Assembly (NCBI RefSeq): GCF_035514885.1
Contig: NZ_DATJCH010000005.1
Span: 1-64,000, forward strand
DNA length: 64,000 nt
Direction: 5' to 3'
Source: Albibacterium sp035514885
GTDB taxonomy: Bacteria > Bacteroidota > Bacteroidia > Sphingobacteriales > Sphingobacteriaceae
Part shown: in pieces, positions 1 through 8,151 of the stretch
Layout of the letters: each line of letters opens with the position of its first letter
Position numbering within the stretch: position 1 is the first letter of the stretch
Translations under genes and position numbers: made by a program
The notes under the pieces: generated by a model
The model's input: only the letters and a program-made list of their open reading frames with translations
The model's database searches: none
Told to the model about the DNA's origin: nothing

Positions 1-78
1 CCATACCGAACAGAGAAGTTAAGCCCGCCAGAGCCGATGGTACTGCCGTAACAGGTGGGAGAGTAGGTCGGCGCCCAA
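1..78 (+). rRNA. rrf: 5S ribosomal RNA, 3' part
   Basis: The first ~78 bases match the 3' two-thirds of bacterial 5S rRNA: the conserved loop with CCGAACAGAGAAGTTAAG, the GGTACTGC segment, and the GGGAGAGTAGGTCG 3' arm. The 5' part lies before the window, so this is the end of an rrn operon. The exact 3' end is uncertain by a few bases because the pairing 5' end is not visible. Confidence 0.93.
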
Positions 79-87
79 TCTTACAGG

Positions 88-119
88 AACCCTGTCTCAA
101 TTACGAGACAGGGTTTTTT
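88..119 (+). terminator. Rho-independent terminator of the rrn operon
   Basis: An 11-bp perfect stem (88-98 with 105-115, core CCCTGTCTC/GAGACAGGG) with a 6-base loop is followed by a T run. It sits directly after the 5S gene and is the expected end of the ribosomal transcript. Confidence 0.9.
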
Positions 120-191
120 GCTTTTAGACCCTTTTTTGGTGCACATCAATGTCTGTTATGCATAGATCTTAATCTTGAAGAGATTTTAGAA

Positions 192-1070
192 CTAAATGTA
201 TAATCTTACTCCTGTAAAGTTTTCTCTAAATTCTTTAGGTGTGCAACCCTTTTTCTTTTTAAAGACCCGGTTGAAATATGAAATGTTATTGAAACCACAG
301 GAATAGGCAATCTCTGAAATGCTTTGTGTGGTATCAATAATTAGTCGACTTACCTGGCCAATGCGGATCTCGTTTAGACAGTCTACGAAGCTTTTTCCGG
401 TACGTTTTTTTATAAACCTACTTAGAGAAACTTCGTGCATATTTACCAGACTAGAAATATCTTGAAGACTTATATCGTTTCTGAAGTTTTTGTTCATATA
501 ATCAAATACCAGCTTTATTCTTCGACTATTTGCATTCAATGAAGCCTCATGAAAGCCTTCATTGCATAAGGTTTTATAAGGTGAAAGTGATAAAAGGTGC
601 AAAATCTGCATAAAGTTTAATACAGAGGTAAAGCCATGACTGTCTTTTAAAGTAAGAATCAGATTCTGCATATCAGTTATGGTTTCTAAAGGGAATAGAA
701 TTCCTTTTTTAGAGTCCTCAAAAAGCTTTCTTAAATAGCTCGATTGATTTTTGCTGAGGAATTGCGTGTTTAATATTTCATTATTAAATTGAATAGTGAC
801 TTCCTGAATTTCCTCACTTATACATTGATGGGTAAACCACGCGTGATATAGGTTTGGACCTATAAAGACTAATTCAGAGTCATCTATCGTCTCAACATGA
901 TCTCCTATAATTCTTCTCGCACCCTTTGCATTTAATATTAAATTCAATTCATATTCTTCGTGGAAGTGTAAGGGAAAATCAAACTCTGTCTTCTTACGTG
1001 AAAATAGGGTGAAGAAATCACTTTCAGTTAGGGGAGTGATTTCCCTAACAATTTTTTGATTCAATTTCAT
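192..1070 (-). CDS. AraC-family transcriptional regulator of the mannoside locus
   Basis: 292 aa. The N-terminal part (about residues 25-100) has a cupin-like sensor pattern: PLHFHEEYEL, then a glycine/aspartate-rich turn and a FIGPNLYHAW segment. The C-terminal ~100 residues form the double helix-turn-helix of AraC/XylS proteins, with ISEIAYSCGFNNISYFNRVFKK in the second recognition unit and a CTPKEFRE end. It has no membrane segment, so it should sense a cytoplasmic ligand. It is divergent from the symporter/GH130/epimerase operon across a 247-bp gap, which makes it the likely local regulator, with mannobiose or mannosylglucose as candidate ligands (inference). Bacteroidota polysaccharide loci more often use hybrid two-component systems or sigma/anti-sigma pairs, and neither is present here. 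Confidence 0.88.
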   Translation of the reverse strand: MKLNQKIVREITPLTESDFFTLFSRKKTEFDFPLHFHEEYELNLILNAKGARRIIGDHVETIDDSELVFIGPNLYHAWFTHQCISEEIQEVTIQFNNEILNTQFLSKNQSSYLRKLFEDSKKGILFPLETITDMQNLILTLKDSHGFTSVLNFMQILHLLSLSPYKTLCNEGFHEASLNANSRRIKLVFDYMNKNFRNDISLQDISSLVNMHEVSLSRFIKKRTGKSFVDCLNEIRIGQVSRLIIDTTQSISEIAYSCGFNNISYFNRVFKKKKGCTPKEFRENFTGVRLYI

Positions 1071-1317
1071 AAGTTTATATTGGCTGCGTGAATTTAACTA
1101 ATTATTTTGATTTAGTTAAGGATGTGTTAAAATAGTATTACACAATTTGTTCTAATGAAATTAAGTTTGTTTAGCCAATTATAAAATTAATGTAGAGCTC
1201 TTACCGAAAGTGTTTTGCGAGTTATGCTCTAAAGGCCTAGCTTCAATATATTCTTTAGGATTGATTTGTATAAGTTAGATTAACAGAATTATATGGAACT
1301 TAAATCTTACAGTTGAT
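1071..1317. promoter_or_regulatory. Divergent intergenic region between AraC regulator and symporter operon
   Basis: These 247 bp must contain the promoters of both the regulator (leftward) and the catabolic operon (rightward). TTGATTTG at 1261-1268 is one mismatch from the Bacteroidota TAnnTTTG box and would start the symporter transcript about 40 bases before its ATG. I did not find a clear pair of direct repeats that could be named as the AraC operator. Confidence 0.4.
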
Positions 1318-3141
1318 ATGAGCCTCTCGAATATTGATATAATTGTAGTTCTTGTTTATTTAATAACGATGATTCTTTTAGGATTCATCTTAAAAAAAAG
1401 AGCTCAGCGTAATAAAGAATCCTATCTCTTGGGTGGTAAGAAAATTCCTTGGTACATGTTAGGAATGTCTAACGCATCTGACATGTTTGATATATCCGGT
1501 ACCATGTGGATGGTAACACTTGCTTTTGTTTATGGATTGAAGAGTATCTGGATTCCATGGTTGTGGCCTGTGTTTAATCAGATATTTTTAATGATGTACC
1601 TGTCCATCTGGTTAAGAAGGTCGAATGCTACTACTGGTGCCGAATGGCTTAGCACCCGTTTTGGTTTGATTGGACAGGGTGTCCGGGCATCGCATGCAAT
1701 TGTTGTGATATTTGCCTTAATCAGCTGTCTTGGTTTTCTGGCATATGGGTTTATTGGGTTGGGGAAATTTGTTGAAATATTCGTGCCCTGGGAGAGTATC
1801 AGTCCATACATTCCATTTACTGTAGCACCTTCCTTTGTCCCTCATTTTTATGGAATTGTATTTTCAGTAATAACCATGATGTATGCAATTATGGGTGGAA
1901 TGACAAGTATCGTAATCGGAGATGTTGTTAAATACGTCATCATGTCTGTTGCTGCTATTGTCATTGCAGGAATTGCTGCGGATCGTTTAGTTGGACAAGA
2001 ATTGAGTGTTCCGGAGGGATGGTTAAATCCTTTTTTCGGCTGGAGATTAGATTTGGATTGGACAGCACATATTGCAGAAGTGAATCAGAAGATTAAGGAT
2101 GATGGATTTACCTTGTTTGGTATTTTCTTTATGATGATGCTCTTTAAAGGTGTTTTTGCCTCTCTTGCTGGTCCGGCCCCAAATTATGATATGCAAAAGA
2201 TACTTTCTACTAAATCTCCAAAAGATGCTGCAAAGATGAGTGGGTTGGTATCGGTTATTTTATTGCCCATTCGTTATTCAATGATCATGGGTTTTGCTGT
2301 TTTGGGAATATTGTATTATGACCAGCTCGATCTATCTTCAGCTACAGGAGTTGATTTTGAGAAAATTTTACCGGCTGCCATCGTGCAATTTGTTCCGGTC
2401 GGATTAACCGGGTTATTACTAGCGGGGTTATTAGCAGCTTTTATGGGAACTTTTGCAGGCACTTTAAATGCAGCTCAAGCTTACATCGTAAACGATATTT
2501 ATCTTAAGTATTTTAAATCTGATGCTTCTAATATTGAGGTTCGAAATATGAATTACCTTTCAGGTATTGTAGTGGCTTTGATGGGTGTAGTTTTAGGTCT
2601 TTTTGTAAAGGATGTGAACTCTATTCTGCAATGGATCGTATCAGCCTTGTATGGAGGTTATATTGCAGCCAATGTGCTTAAGTGGCATTGGTGGCGATTT
2701 AATGCAAACGGCTTTTTTTGGGGTATGCTCGCTGGAATTGTTCCTGCATTAATATTTCCTGTATTCTTTGATACGCTGGATTTATATTATTTCCCCCTCT
2801 TATTTCTTATATCCTTCTTGGGTTGCATCATAGGAACTTATGCGGCTCCGCCTAGCGATATGGAAGTATTAAAGAATTTCTATAGAACTGTAAAGCCGTG
2901 GGGTTTATGGAAACCTATTCGCAAAGCTGTAGAAGAAGAAGATGGTATTGAGTTACGTAATAAGAATTTTGGAAGAGACATGTTTAATATAGTATTAGGA
3001 ATAATAGGCCAATTGTGTTTGACTCTATTACCGATGTATTTGATCTTAAAAGCTCAGATACCTTTATACCTTACAGTATTGATTTTAGTTATAATCATTG
3101 CTGTTCTTAAAAAAACATGGTGGGAAAAATTGGAAAATTAG
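1318..3141 (+). CDS. Sodium:solute symporter family sugar transporter (manno-oligosaccharide candidate)
   Basis: 607 aa and strongly hydrophobic, with about 13-14 membrane helices, starting with a helix at residues ~6-26 followed by a basic loop (KKRAQRNKESYLLGGKK). The YLLGGKKIPWY and GGMTSIVIGDVVKY segments, and the GLLLAGLLAAFMGTFAGTLNAAQAYIVNDIY block in the middle, are typical of SSS-family (SSF) carriers. It is the first gene of an operon, 22 bp before a GH130 phosphorylase. The same trio of symporter, GH130 phosphorylase and cellobiose epimerase forms the mannan operon of Bacteroides fragilis. The likely cargo is mannobiose or another short beta-mannoside crossing the inner membrane with Na+ or H+; substrate and ion are inferred from context only. 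Confidence 0.9.
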   Translation: MSLSNIDIIVVLVYLITMILLGFILKKRAQRNKESYLLGGKKIPWYMLGMSNASDMFDISGTMWMVTLAFVYGLKSIWIPWLWPVFNQIFLMMYLSIWLRRSNATTGAEWLSTRFGLIGQGVRASHAIVVIFALISCLGFLAYGFIGLGKFVEIFVPWESISPYIPFTVAPSFVPHFYGIVFSVITMMYAIMGGMTSIVIGDVVKYVIMSVAAIVIAGIAADRLVGQELSVPEGWLNPFFGWRLDLDWTAHIAEVNQKIKDDGFTLFGIFFMMMLFKGVFASLAGPAPNYDMQKILSTKSPKDAAKMSGLVSVILLPIRYSMIMGFAVLGILYYDQLDLSSATGVDFEKILPAAIVQFVPVGLTGLLLAGLLAAFMGTFAGTLNAAQAYIVNDIYLKYFKSDASNIEVRNMNYLSGIVVALMGVVLGLFVKDVNSILQWIVSALYGGYIAANVLKWHWWRFNANGFFWGMLAGIVPALIFPVFFDTLDLYYFPLLFLISFLGCIIGTYAAPPSDMEVLKNFYRTVKPWGLWKPIRKAVEEEDGIELRNKNFGRDMFNIVLGIIGQLCLTLLPMYLILKAQIPLYLTVLILVIIIAVLKKTWWEKLEN

Positions 3142-3163
3142 ATAAGTTTTACTTTAAATATAT

Positions 3164-4342
3164 ATGATTGAAGTGTTTGTACGAAGAAAAGAAGCTATAG
3201 TAAACGAATATAAGGCTTTAATAGAAAGGGAAAACCAACCGATTTTGCCTGGAAATGGTATATATACCAGGTATGAAAATCCTGTTTTAACAGCCATGCA
3301 TGTTCCATTGGAATGGCGTTATGACTTTTATGAAAAGTCTAATCCCTTTTTTATGGAACGTATTAGCGTTAATTCAACCTTTAATGCAGGTGCCATTCGG
3401 TGGAAAAATAAATATGTATTAATGGTGCGGGTAGAGGGGGTTGATCGTAAGTCGTTTTTTGCACTTGCAGAAAGTGAGAATGGCCTTGATAATTTTAAGT
3501 TTCGCAGTGAGCCAATTTCTTTGCCTCAATTAAGTGAACCTGATGTGAATGTATACGATATACGACTAACAGAACATGAGGATGGATGGATATATGGTAT
3601 ATTTTGTACGGAAAGAAAGGATACGACCGCGACATTAGAGAACCAATCAGCAGCTATTGCGCAATGCGGTATTATCCGTTCTAAGGATCTGGAGGTATGG
3701 GAACGATTACCAGATTTAATCACAAAATCTCCGCAACAGCGAAATGTTGTTTTGCATCCTGAATTTGTGAATGGAATGTATGGTTTTTATACCCGTCCAC
3801 AAGATGGTTTTATCGAGACTGGAGAAGGAGGGGGGATTGCTTTCGGCCTGACAAAAGATATAATGAATGCGGTGATAGATGAAGAGAAAATTATTCATGC
3901 AAAAAAGTATCATACGATTTATGAGACTAAGAATGGACAAGGTCCGGCTCCATTGAAGACTCAGGAAGGTTGGTTACACTTGGCTCATGGTGTGCGCAAT
4001 ACTGCTGCAGGCTTGCGTTATGTATTGTATCTGTTTATGACAAGTTTGGAAGACTTGACGAAAATTATTTACCAACCAGCTGGATATTTTCTTGCGCCAG
4101 TGGGTGATGAGCTTGTCGGTGATGTCGGGAATGTTGTTTTTACAAACGGTTGGATTAAGGATGAAGACGGCCAAGTGTTTATTTATTATGCATCATCCGA
4201 TACCAGGATGCATGTTGCTCTTACCTCAATTGACCAATTGCTTGATTATGTCAAGAATACACCTGCAGACGGTTATTATTCAAATCTTTCTGTTGAGAGA
4301 GTTAAAAGTCTGATCTCAAAGAATCTGACCTATCATGAATGA
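3164..4342 (+). CDS. GH130 4-O-beta-D-mannosyl-D-glucose phosphorylase
   Basis: 392 aa, close to the ~389 aa of the Bacteroides fragilis enzyme. Family hallmarks are visible: LPGNG near residue 29, FNAGAIRWKNKYVLMVRVEG (74-92), SEPDVNVYDIRLT with Asp132 at the place of the GH130 general acid, and the VVLHPEFVNGMYGFYTRPQDGF block. It lacks a signal peptide and is thus cytoplasmic. The expected reaction splits 4-O-beta-mannosyl-glucose with phosphate to alpha-mannose-1-phosphate and glucose, saving one ATP compared with hydrolysis. Its neighbour is the epimerase that makes this substrate from mannobiose; the two genes overlap by 8 bases, which suggests coupled translation. GH130 also has members acting on mannobiose or mannosyl-GlcNAc, but the epimerase partner favours the mannosylglucose subtype. 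Confidence 0.92.
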   Translation: MIEVFVRRKEAIVNEYKALIERENQPILPGNGIYTRYENPVLTAMHVPLEWRYDFYEKSNPFFMERISVNSTFNAGAIRWKNKYVLMVRVEGVDRKSFFALAESENGLDNFKFRSEPISLPQLSEPDVNVYDIRLTEHEDGWIYGIFCTERKDTTATLENQSAAIAQCGIIRSKDLEVWERLPDLITKSPQQRNVVLHPEFVNGMYGFYTRPQDGFIETGEGGGIAFGLTKDIMNAVIDEEKIIHAKKYHTIYETKNGQGPAPLKTQEGWLHLAHGVRNTAAGLRYVLYLFMTSLEDLTKIIYQPAGYFLAPVGDELVGDVGNVVFTNGWIKDEDGQVFIYYASSDTRMHVALTSIDQLLDYVKNTPADGYYSNLSVERVKSLISKNLTYHE

Positions 4343-5507
4343 AGAAGCCTTAAATCAGGAATTAAATGATATTCTGGATTATTGGTCAAGTGTTTACGAT
4401 GAGCAAACAGGTTTATTTGTAGGGCGGATTGATAATTCAGGAAGAGTTTATTCGGATGCACCTTTGGGTGGAGTATTATATGCTCGAATCCTTTGGTCCT
4501 TTTCAGCTGGGTATTTATATACAAAAAAACCGATCTATAAGGAGCGAGCCCTCCAGGCCTATAAAATAATGAAAGATTATTTTTTTGATAGAGAAGCAGG
4601 AGGAATTTATTGGTCGGTTTTACCTGGTGGTGAACCCTTGCAGATGAGGAAGCAAATTTATGCACAGGCTTTTGCAATGTATGGATTGGCAGAATTGTAT
4701 AAAATTGAGCCCGATCAAAGAATAATAGATGAAGCATTGAGTTTGTTTTATTTAATAGAAAAGCATAGCCACGATCAAGAAAATGGAGGGTATTTAGAAG
4801 CATTCAATCAAGACTGGCAGCCTATAGAAGATATGCGCTTAAGTGAGAAAGATTTGAATGCAGTAAAGACGATGAATACCCATTTACATATATTGGAAGC
4901 CTATGCTAATTTATATGAGGTAACAAAAGAAAAGAAAATAGAAATATGCATTAAGAAATTGCTGGATGTTTTTGCGACTAAAATAGTTTGTTCAGAGAGC
5001 AAGCACCTTAAACTGTTCTTCAATGAAAATTGGGATTCTCTTTCTTCTATTCAGTCTTACGGCCATGATATAGAAGCTTCCTGGTTATTGATGGAAGCTT
5101 CAGAATTAGTTTATGGAAAGGAGGTACCCCAACCCCTTATTGAAGTATGTAATGATTTAGCATTAGCAACCGCTCAAGGGTTATTGTCTGATGGGAGTTT
5201 GGCAAATGAAAGACATGCTGATATAATAGACAAGCAACGTCATTGGTGGGTTCAGGCAGAAGCTATGGTTGGGTTTTATTATATGGCTTCTCGTACGAAT
5301 AACCAACAATACTATCAAACTGCGGATCGTATTTGGAAGTATATATATAAAGAGATAAGAGATACAGTTAATGGAGAATGGTTTTGGGGAAGAGACGAAA
5401 TAGGAAATATTCTTCAAGACGAAGATAAGGTAGGTTTTTGGAAGTGCCCCTATCATAACAGTAGGGCTTGTTTGGAGATACTAAAGAAATTACAAGCAAA
5501 ACTATAG
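4335..5507 (+). CDS. Cellobiose 2-epimerase (AGE superfamily)
   Basis: 390 aa, the normal length of bacterial cellobiose 2-epimerases. It has the alpha/alpha barrel motifs of the AGE family in order: LGGVLYARILWSF, KQIYAQAFAMYGLAELY, the KTMNTHLHILEAY histidine block, SYGHDIEASWLL, HWWVQAEAMVGFYY and the C-terminal WKCPYHNSRACLEI. The conserved histidines of these blocks form the active site in the family. It is cytoplasmic. It epimerises the reducing-end sugar, here beta-1,4-mannobiose to mannosylglucose, feeding the upstream phosphorylase. The start ATG lies inside the last codons of the GH130 gene. N-acylglucosamine 2-epimerase is the other family activity, but the WKCPYHNSR ending and the operon point to the cellobiose type. 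Confidence 0.92.
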   Translation: MNEEALNQELNDILDYWSSVYDEQTGLFVGRIDNSGRVYSDAPLGGVLYARILWSFSAGYLYTKKPIYKERALQAYKIMKDYFFDREAGGIYWSVLPGGEPLQMRKQIYAQAFAMYGLAELYKIEPDQRIIDEALSLFYLIEKHSHDQENGGYLEAFNQDWQPIEDMRLSEKDLNAVKTMNTHLHILEAYANLYEVTKEKKIEICIKKLLDVFATKIVCSESKHLKLFFNENWDSLSSIQSYGHDIEASWLLMEASELVYGKEVPQPLIEVCNDLALATAQGLLSDGSLANERHADIIDKQRHWWVQAEAMVGFYYMASRTNNQQYYQTADRIWKYIYKEIRDTVNGEWFWGRDEIGNILQDEDKVGFWKCPYHNSRACLEILKKLQAKL

Positions 5508-5520
5508 CTATAATAATTGT

Positions 5521-5568
5521 ATAAAGAAGAAGCCCTACAATCAAAAGATTGTAGGGCTTCTTCTTTAT
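5521..5568. terminator. Bidirectional terminator between converging mannoside operons
   Basis: A perfect 22-bp stem (5521-5542 with 5547-5568) has a 4-base AAAA loop. The stem's outer part is A-rich on the left and T-rich on the right, so it can act as a Rho-independent terminator for the epimerase operon and, read on the other strand, for the SusC/D operon. Confidence 0.9.
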
Positions 5569-5590
5569 TATGATGTTTTAAGTGCTAAGG

Positions 5591-6424
5591 TTAATTAGCT
5601 TTGAACACCCAGAACCATGCTGTTCCCCAAGCTCCTGCACCAGGTTCAGGATGGGATAACACCATTTTTTCATCGTCTAATGCTAGGATATCATATTCAT
5701 AAATCTTAATACCGCCTTCGTTAGGTGATATACCATTCAGAATAGTTGTTCCTTTCAAAGTAAGTTTACCTTTGGCCCATACAGCTCCAGCTTCATCCAT
5801 AGTTTTGCTATTCATATTAAATGAAAATGTACCTGTTTCTGTTGTGCCATCAGATTTTACTTTGGTAAATTTTGCTCCTCTTAATGAGAAGATCATTTTT
5901 GCACCGGGACCTTCATTGGCAGATTGTCCATTAATATCTGCTAGAGGAACTAGCCACCAGGCAGGCGCTACATTACCTAAATATCCTCCATTACCCCAAA
6001 CAGCTGGTGCTGTATCATCCCATGCCCACTCTTTGTCAGTACCGCCAGTTAAGAAACCCCATTCTGGTGGTACAGGAAAACGCAGGTCTTCTACGTTCAC
6101 TGTTAAGGTTTTAGTAATTTCTGAACCATCCGGGTTTCTACCGGTAAAAATGATTTCATTTTCTCCTTCAACAACCATAAGAACGGTATCTGTTTTCTTT
6201 TGGGTTTTGCCTGTTCCAAAATCCCAAGAAGATAGAACGGGACTTGAGTTATTTAGGATTACTTTGTTGGTGGCTTTTCCATCAACAATAACTGGAGTTG
6301 CTGTAATATCAAGCTGTTCTGCGCTAATAAAACCTCCAATATCCAACCTGTCTTCAACTGCTTCGCAACTAACTAATGCGAGAGTTGATAGCAGGATCAT
6401 TATATATGCAGTAAATCGTTTCAT
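5591..6424 (-). CDS. Surface lipoprotein of the SusC/D operon (putative glycan-binding protein)
   Basis: 277 aa. A signal peptide ends in the lipobox LALVSC with lipidated Cys20. Residues ~25-110 look like a PKD/immunoglobulin-like beta domain (SSWDFGTGKTQKKTDTV, then GENEIIFTGRNPDGSEITKTLTVNV). The second half is rich in tryptophan and glycine (EWGFLTGGTDKEWAWDD, APAWWLVPLADI, WGTAWFWVFKAN at the very end), as expected of a beta-sandwich with exposed aromatic residues. It is the last gene of a three-gene operon after SusC and SusD, 18 bp after the SusD stop, the usual place of a surface glycan-binding protein. I cannot assign it to a named family. An enzymatic role is possible, but no catalytic pattern is recognisable. 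Confidence 0.75.
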   Translation of the reverse strand: MKRFTAYIMILLSTLALVSCEAVEDRLDIGGFISAEQLDITATPVIVDGKATNKVILNNSSPVLSSWDFGTGKTQKKTDTVLMVVEGENEIIFTGRNPDGSEITKTLTVNVEDLRFPVPPEWGFLTGGTDKEWAWDDTAPAVWGNGGYLGNVAPAWWLVPLADINGQSANEGPGAKMIFSLRGAKFTKVKSDGTTETGTFSFNMNSKTMDEAGAVWAKGKLTLKGTTILNGISPNEGGIKIYEYDILALDDEKMVLSHPEPGAGAWGTAWFWVFKAN

Positions 6425-6442
6425 AAGTATCTAATTAAATAT

Positions 6443-8140
6443 TTACCATCCTGTGAATTCGGCAGCTGGAGTTCCCCAACCTGCGTTTTGAACTAATACT
6501 CCTTCAGAAAGAAGAATTTGAGACTCTGGAATTGGCCAAAATCCTCCTGTTGCTTCAAATCTGGCTTTGTAACCTCCGCCAAATGCTTTCATCTGAGTAT
6601 CAATACCCTTATTCTTAATAGCAACTCCCTCTTGTGCTGCCAATGCATTAGCAGCATCTCCCCAACGCATTAAGTCAAAATAGCGCAATCCTTCAAATGC
6701 CAATTCCCAGCGACGCTCTCTTTTTAGCGCTGTTAATGAATAAGCTACAGATGGAAGATTTACACGTGCACGTACTTTGTTTAAGCCACTAGCATCTTCT
6801 TTTAATTCTGATTGCATTAATAATACATCTGCAAAGCGGATTAATACCAAATCTTGTGTATTGCCTAACTGCATATCATTGTTAGCATCATCGGATAGAA
6901 CAGCATAAGATTTAAGTAAAGCGCCTGACTCGTCGTAAGCCGTTATTGGTATATATTTCTTTTGCCAGAAACCTGTTTCTTCCATTTGAGAATCAGCACC
7001 ATATATGTAATTCTCTACATCTGTTTCAGCATTCATAATGGATCCTGTACGTCTGATATCATTAGGTTCTAATTGTTTCCAATCATCCCATAATTTACTA
7101 TTTACCGGACCAGCTCCCCAGCCTTGACCGAATGGGAAAGTATTTTCTAAACCGTTGTTTGATCTTAAACCAAAATGAAGGTTGTATTGATTTGAGTATC
7201 CCAGTTGGAAGTTAGCTCCCCAATCCACAGAGGTACCGAACTTTACAGCAAATACTGTTTCCTTGTTACCGTCTCCAGCCCATTGCAATCCGTTGTCTTT
7301 AGCATAATCGTAATCTTTTGCTGTATACTGGTTGCTGTACGGCCAAAGGTTGCGGAAATCATCAACCAAACCATGTCCGCTATTTGTGACACATTCGTCT
7401 ATCCAGGTAATAACCTGCGCTTTATTGATCGATCCACCTTCGTTTGCCACCGGTAATTCTGTTTTGTTATAATACCCGGTATAGAAAAGGAATACGCGAG
7501 CCATTAATGCCTGAGCAGCCCATTTGGTAGCATGACCCGACGCCACATTACTATAGGGAGTAGAAGGCATCAATGTAATTGCCTGATTCAGATCGTATGC
7601 GATTTGAGCATAGGTCTCATCTGCAGGAGATTTAGGCAAGTTTACTGCTTCTGTTGTAATTACTAAAGGAACTTCACCAAACATTTCTGAAAGTTCAAAG
7701 TAAAATAAAGCTCTTAAGAAATGTGCTTCACCTTTTAGCTGGTTCTTTTGAGCATCACTCTCCCAAGCAGTTACTTTGTCTAAATTTTCTAGAGCTGTAT
7801 TTGCTCGGTATATTCCTTGATAGCGTGCTGTCCAGAATGTTTCGAAACGACTGCTTTTTGTATTCATAAGGTGATCCAGACCCTGCATATCCTTATCATT
7901 CTCTCCACCACCGCCAAAGCGATCATCTGAAGCAAGTTCAGCCATATAGAAACTCGTGTTGTGTGAGTTTGAAACGGCAGCACTTAAGGTAGAGTAAATT
8001 CCGGTAATCATCTGATTTGCATCAGCCACAGTGGAAGGAAAATTCCCTGTATTTTTCTTGGTATAGTTTTCTGAGTCCAGGTTCTTTTCACAAGCGGAAA
8101 AGAAGATAGCCAGGGCTGCTAAACTTAATATTTTTTTCAT
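6443..8140 (-). CDS. RagB/SusD family outer-membrane nutrient-binding lipoprotein
   Basis: 565 aa. Lipobox FFSAC with Cys17. The N-terminal TPR-like part (LKGEAHFLRALFYFELSEMFGEVPL) and the C-terminal SusD signature (RRWELAFEGLRYFDLMRWGDA, then FWPIPESQILLS) are clear. SusD-like proteins sit as a lid on the SusC barrel and bind the oligosaccharide at the cell surface. The gene follows SusC by 11 bp and precedes the surface lipoprotein, so the three are co-transcribed. The neighbouring mannoside genes suggest a beta-manno-oligosaccharide or glucomannan ligand (inference). Confidence 0.95.
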   Translation of the reverse strand: MKKILSLAALAIFFSACEKNLDSENYTKKNTGNFPSTVADANQMITGIYSTLSAAVSNSHNTSFYMAELASDDRFGGGGENDKDMQGLDHLMNTKSSRFETFWTARYQGIYRANTALENLDKVTAWESDAQKNQLKGEAHFLRALFYFELSEMFGEVPLVITTEAVNLPKSPADETYAQIAYDLNQAITLMPSTPYSNVASGHATKWAAQALMARVFLFYTGYYNKTELPVANEGGSINKAQVITWIDECVTNSGHGLVDDFRNLWPYSNQYTAKDYDYAKDNGLQWAGDGNKETVFAVKFGTSVDWGANFQLGYSNQYNLHFGLRSNNGLENTFPFGQGWGAGPVNSKLWDDWKQLEPNDIRRTGSIMNAETDVENYIYGADSQMEETGFWQKKYIPITAYDESGALLKSYAVLSDDANNDMQLGNTQDLVLIRFADVLLMQSELKEDASGLNKVRARVNLPSVAYSLTALKRERRWELAFEGLRYFDLMRWGDAANALAAQEGVAIKNKGIDTQMKAFGGGYKARFEATGGFWPIPESQILLSEGVLVQNAGWGTPAAEFTGW

Positions 8141-8151
8141 TTGTCTTCGTT

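Noticed and set aside
4333..4803. A 156-codon minus-strand frame inside the epimerase gene
   Set aside because: It overlaps a fully supported AGE-family gene and has no recognisable motif.
5772..6434. A 220-codon open frame on the plus strand opposite the surface lipoprotein
   Set aside because: It is a shadow of the minus-strand gene, with biased composition and no domain; the lipoprotein with signal peptide and operon context explains the sequence.
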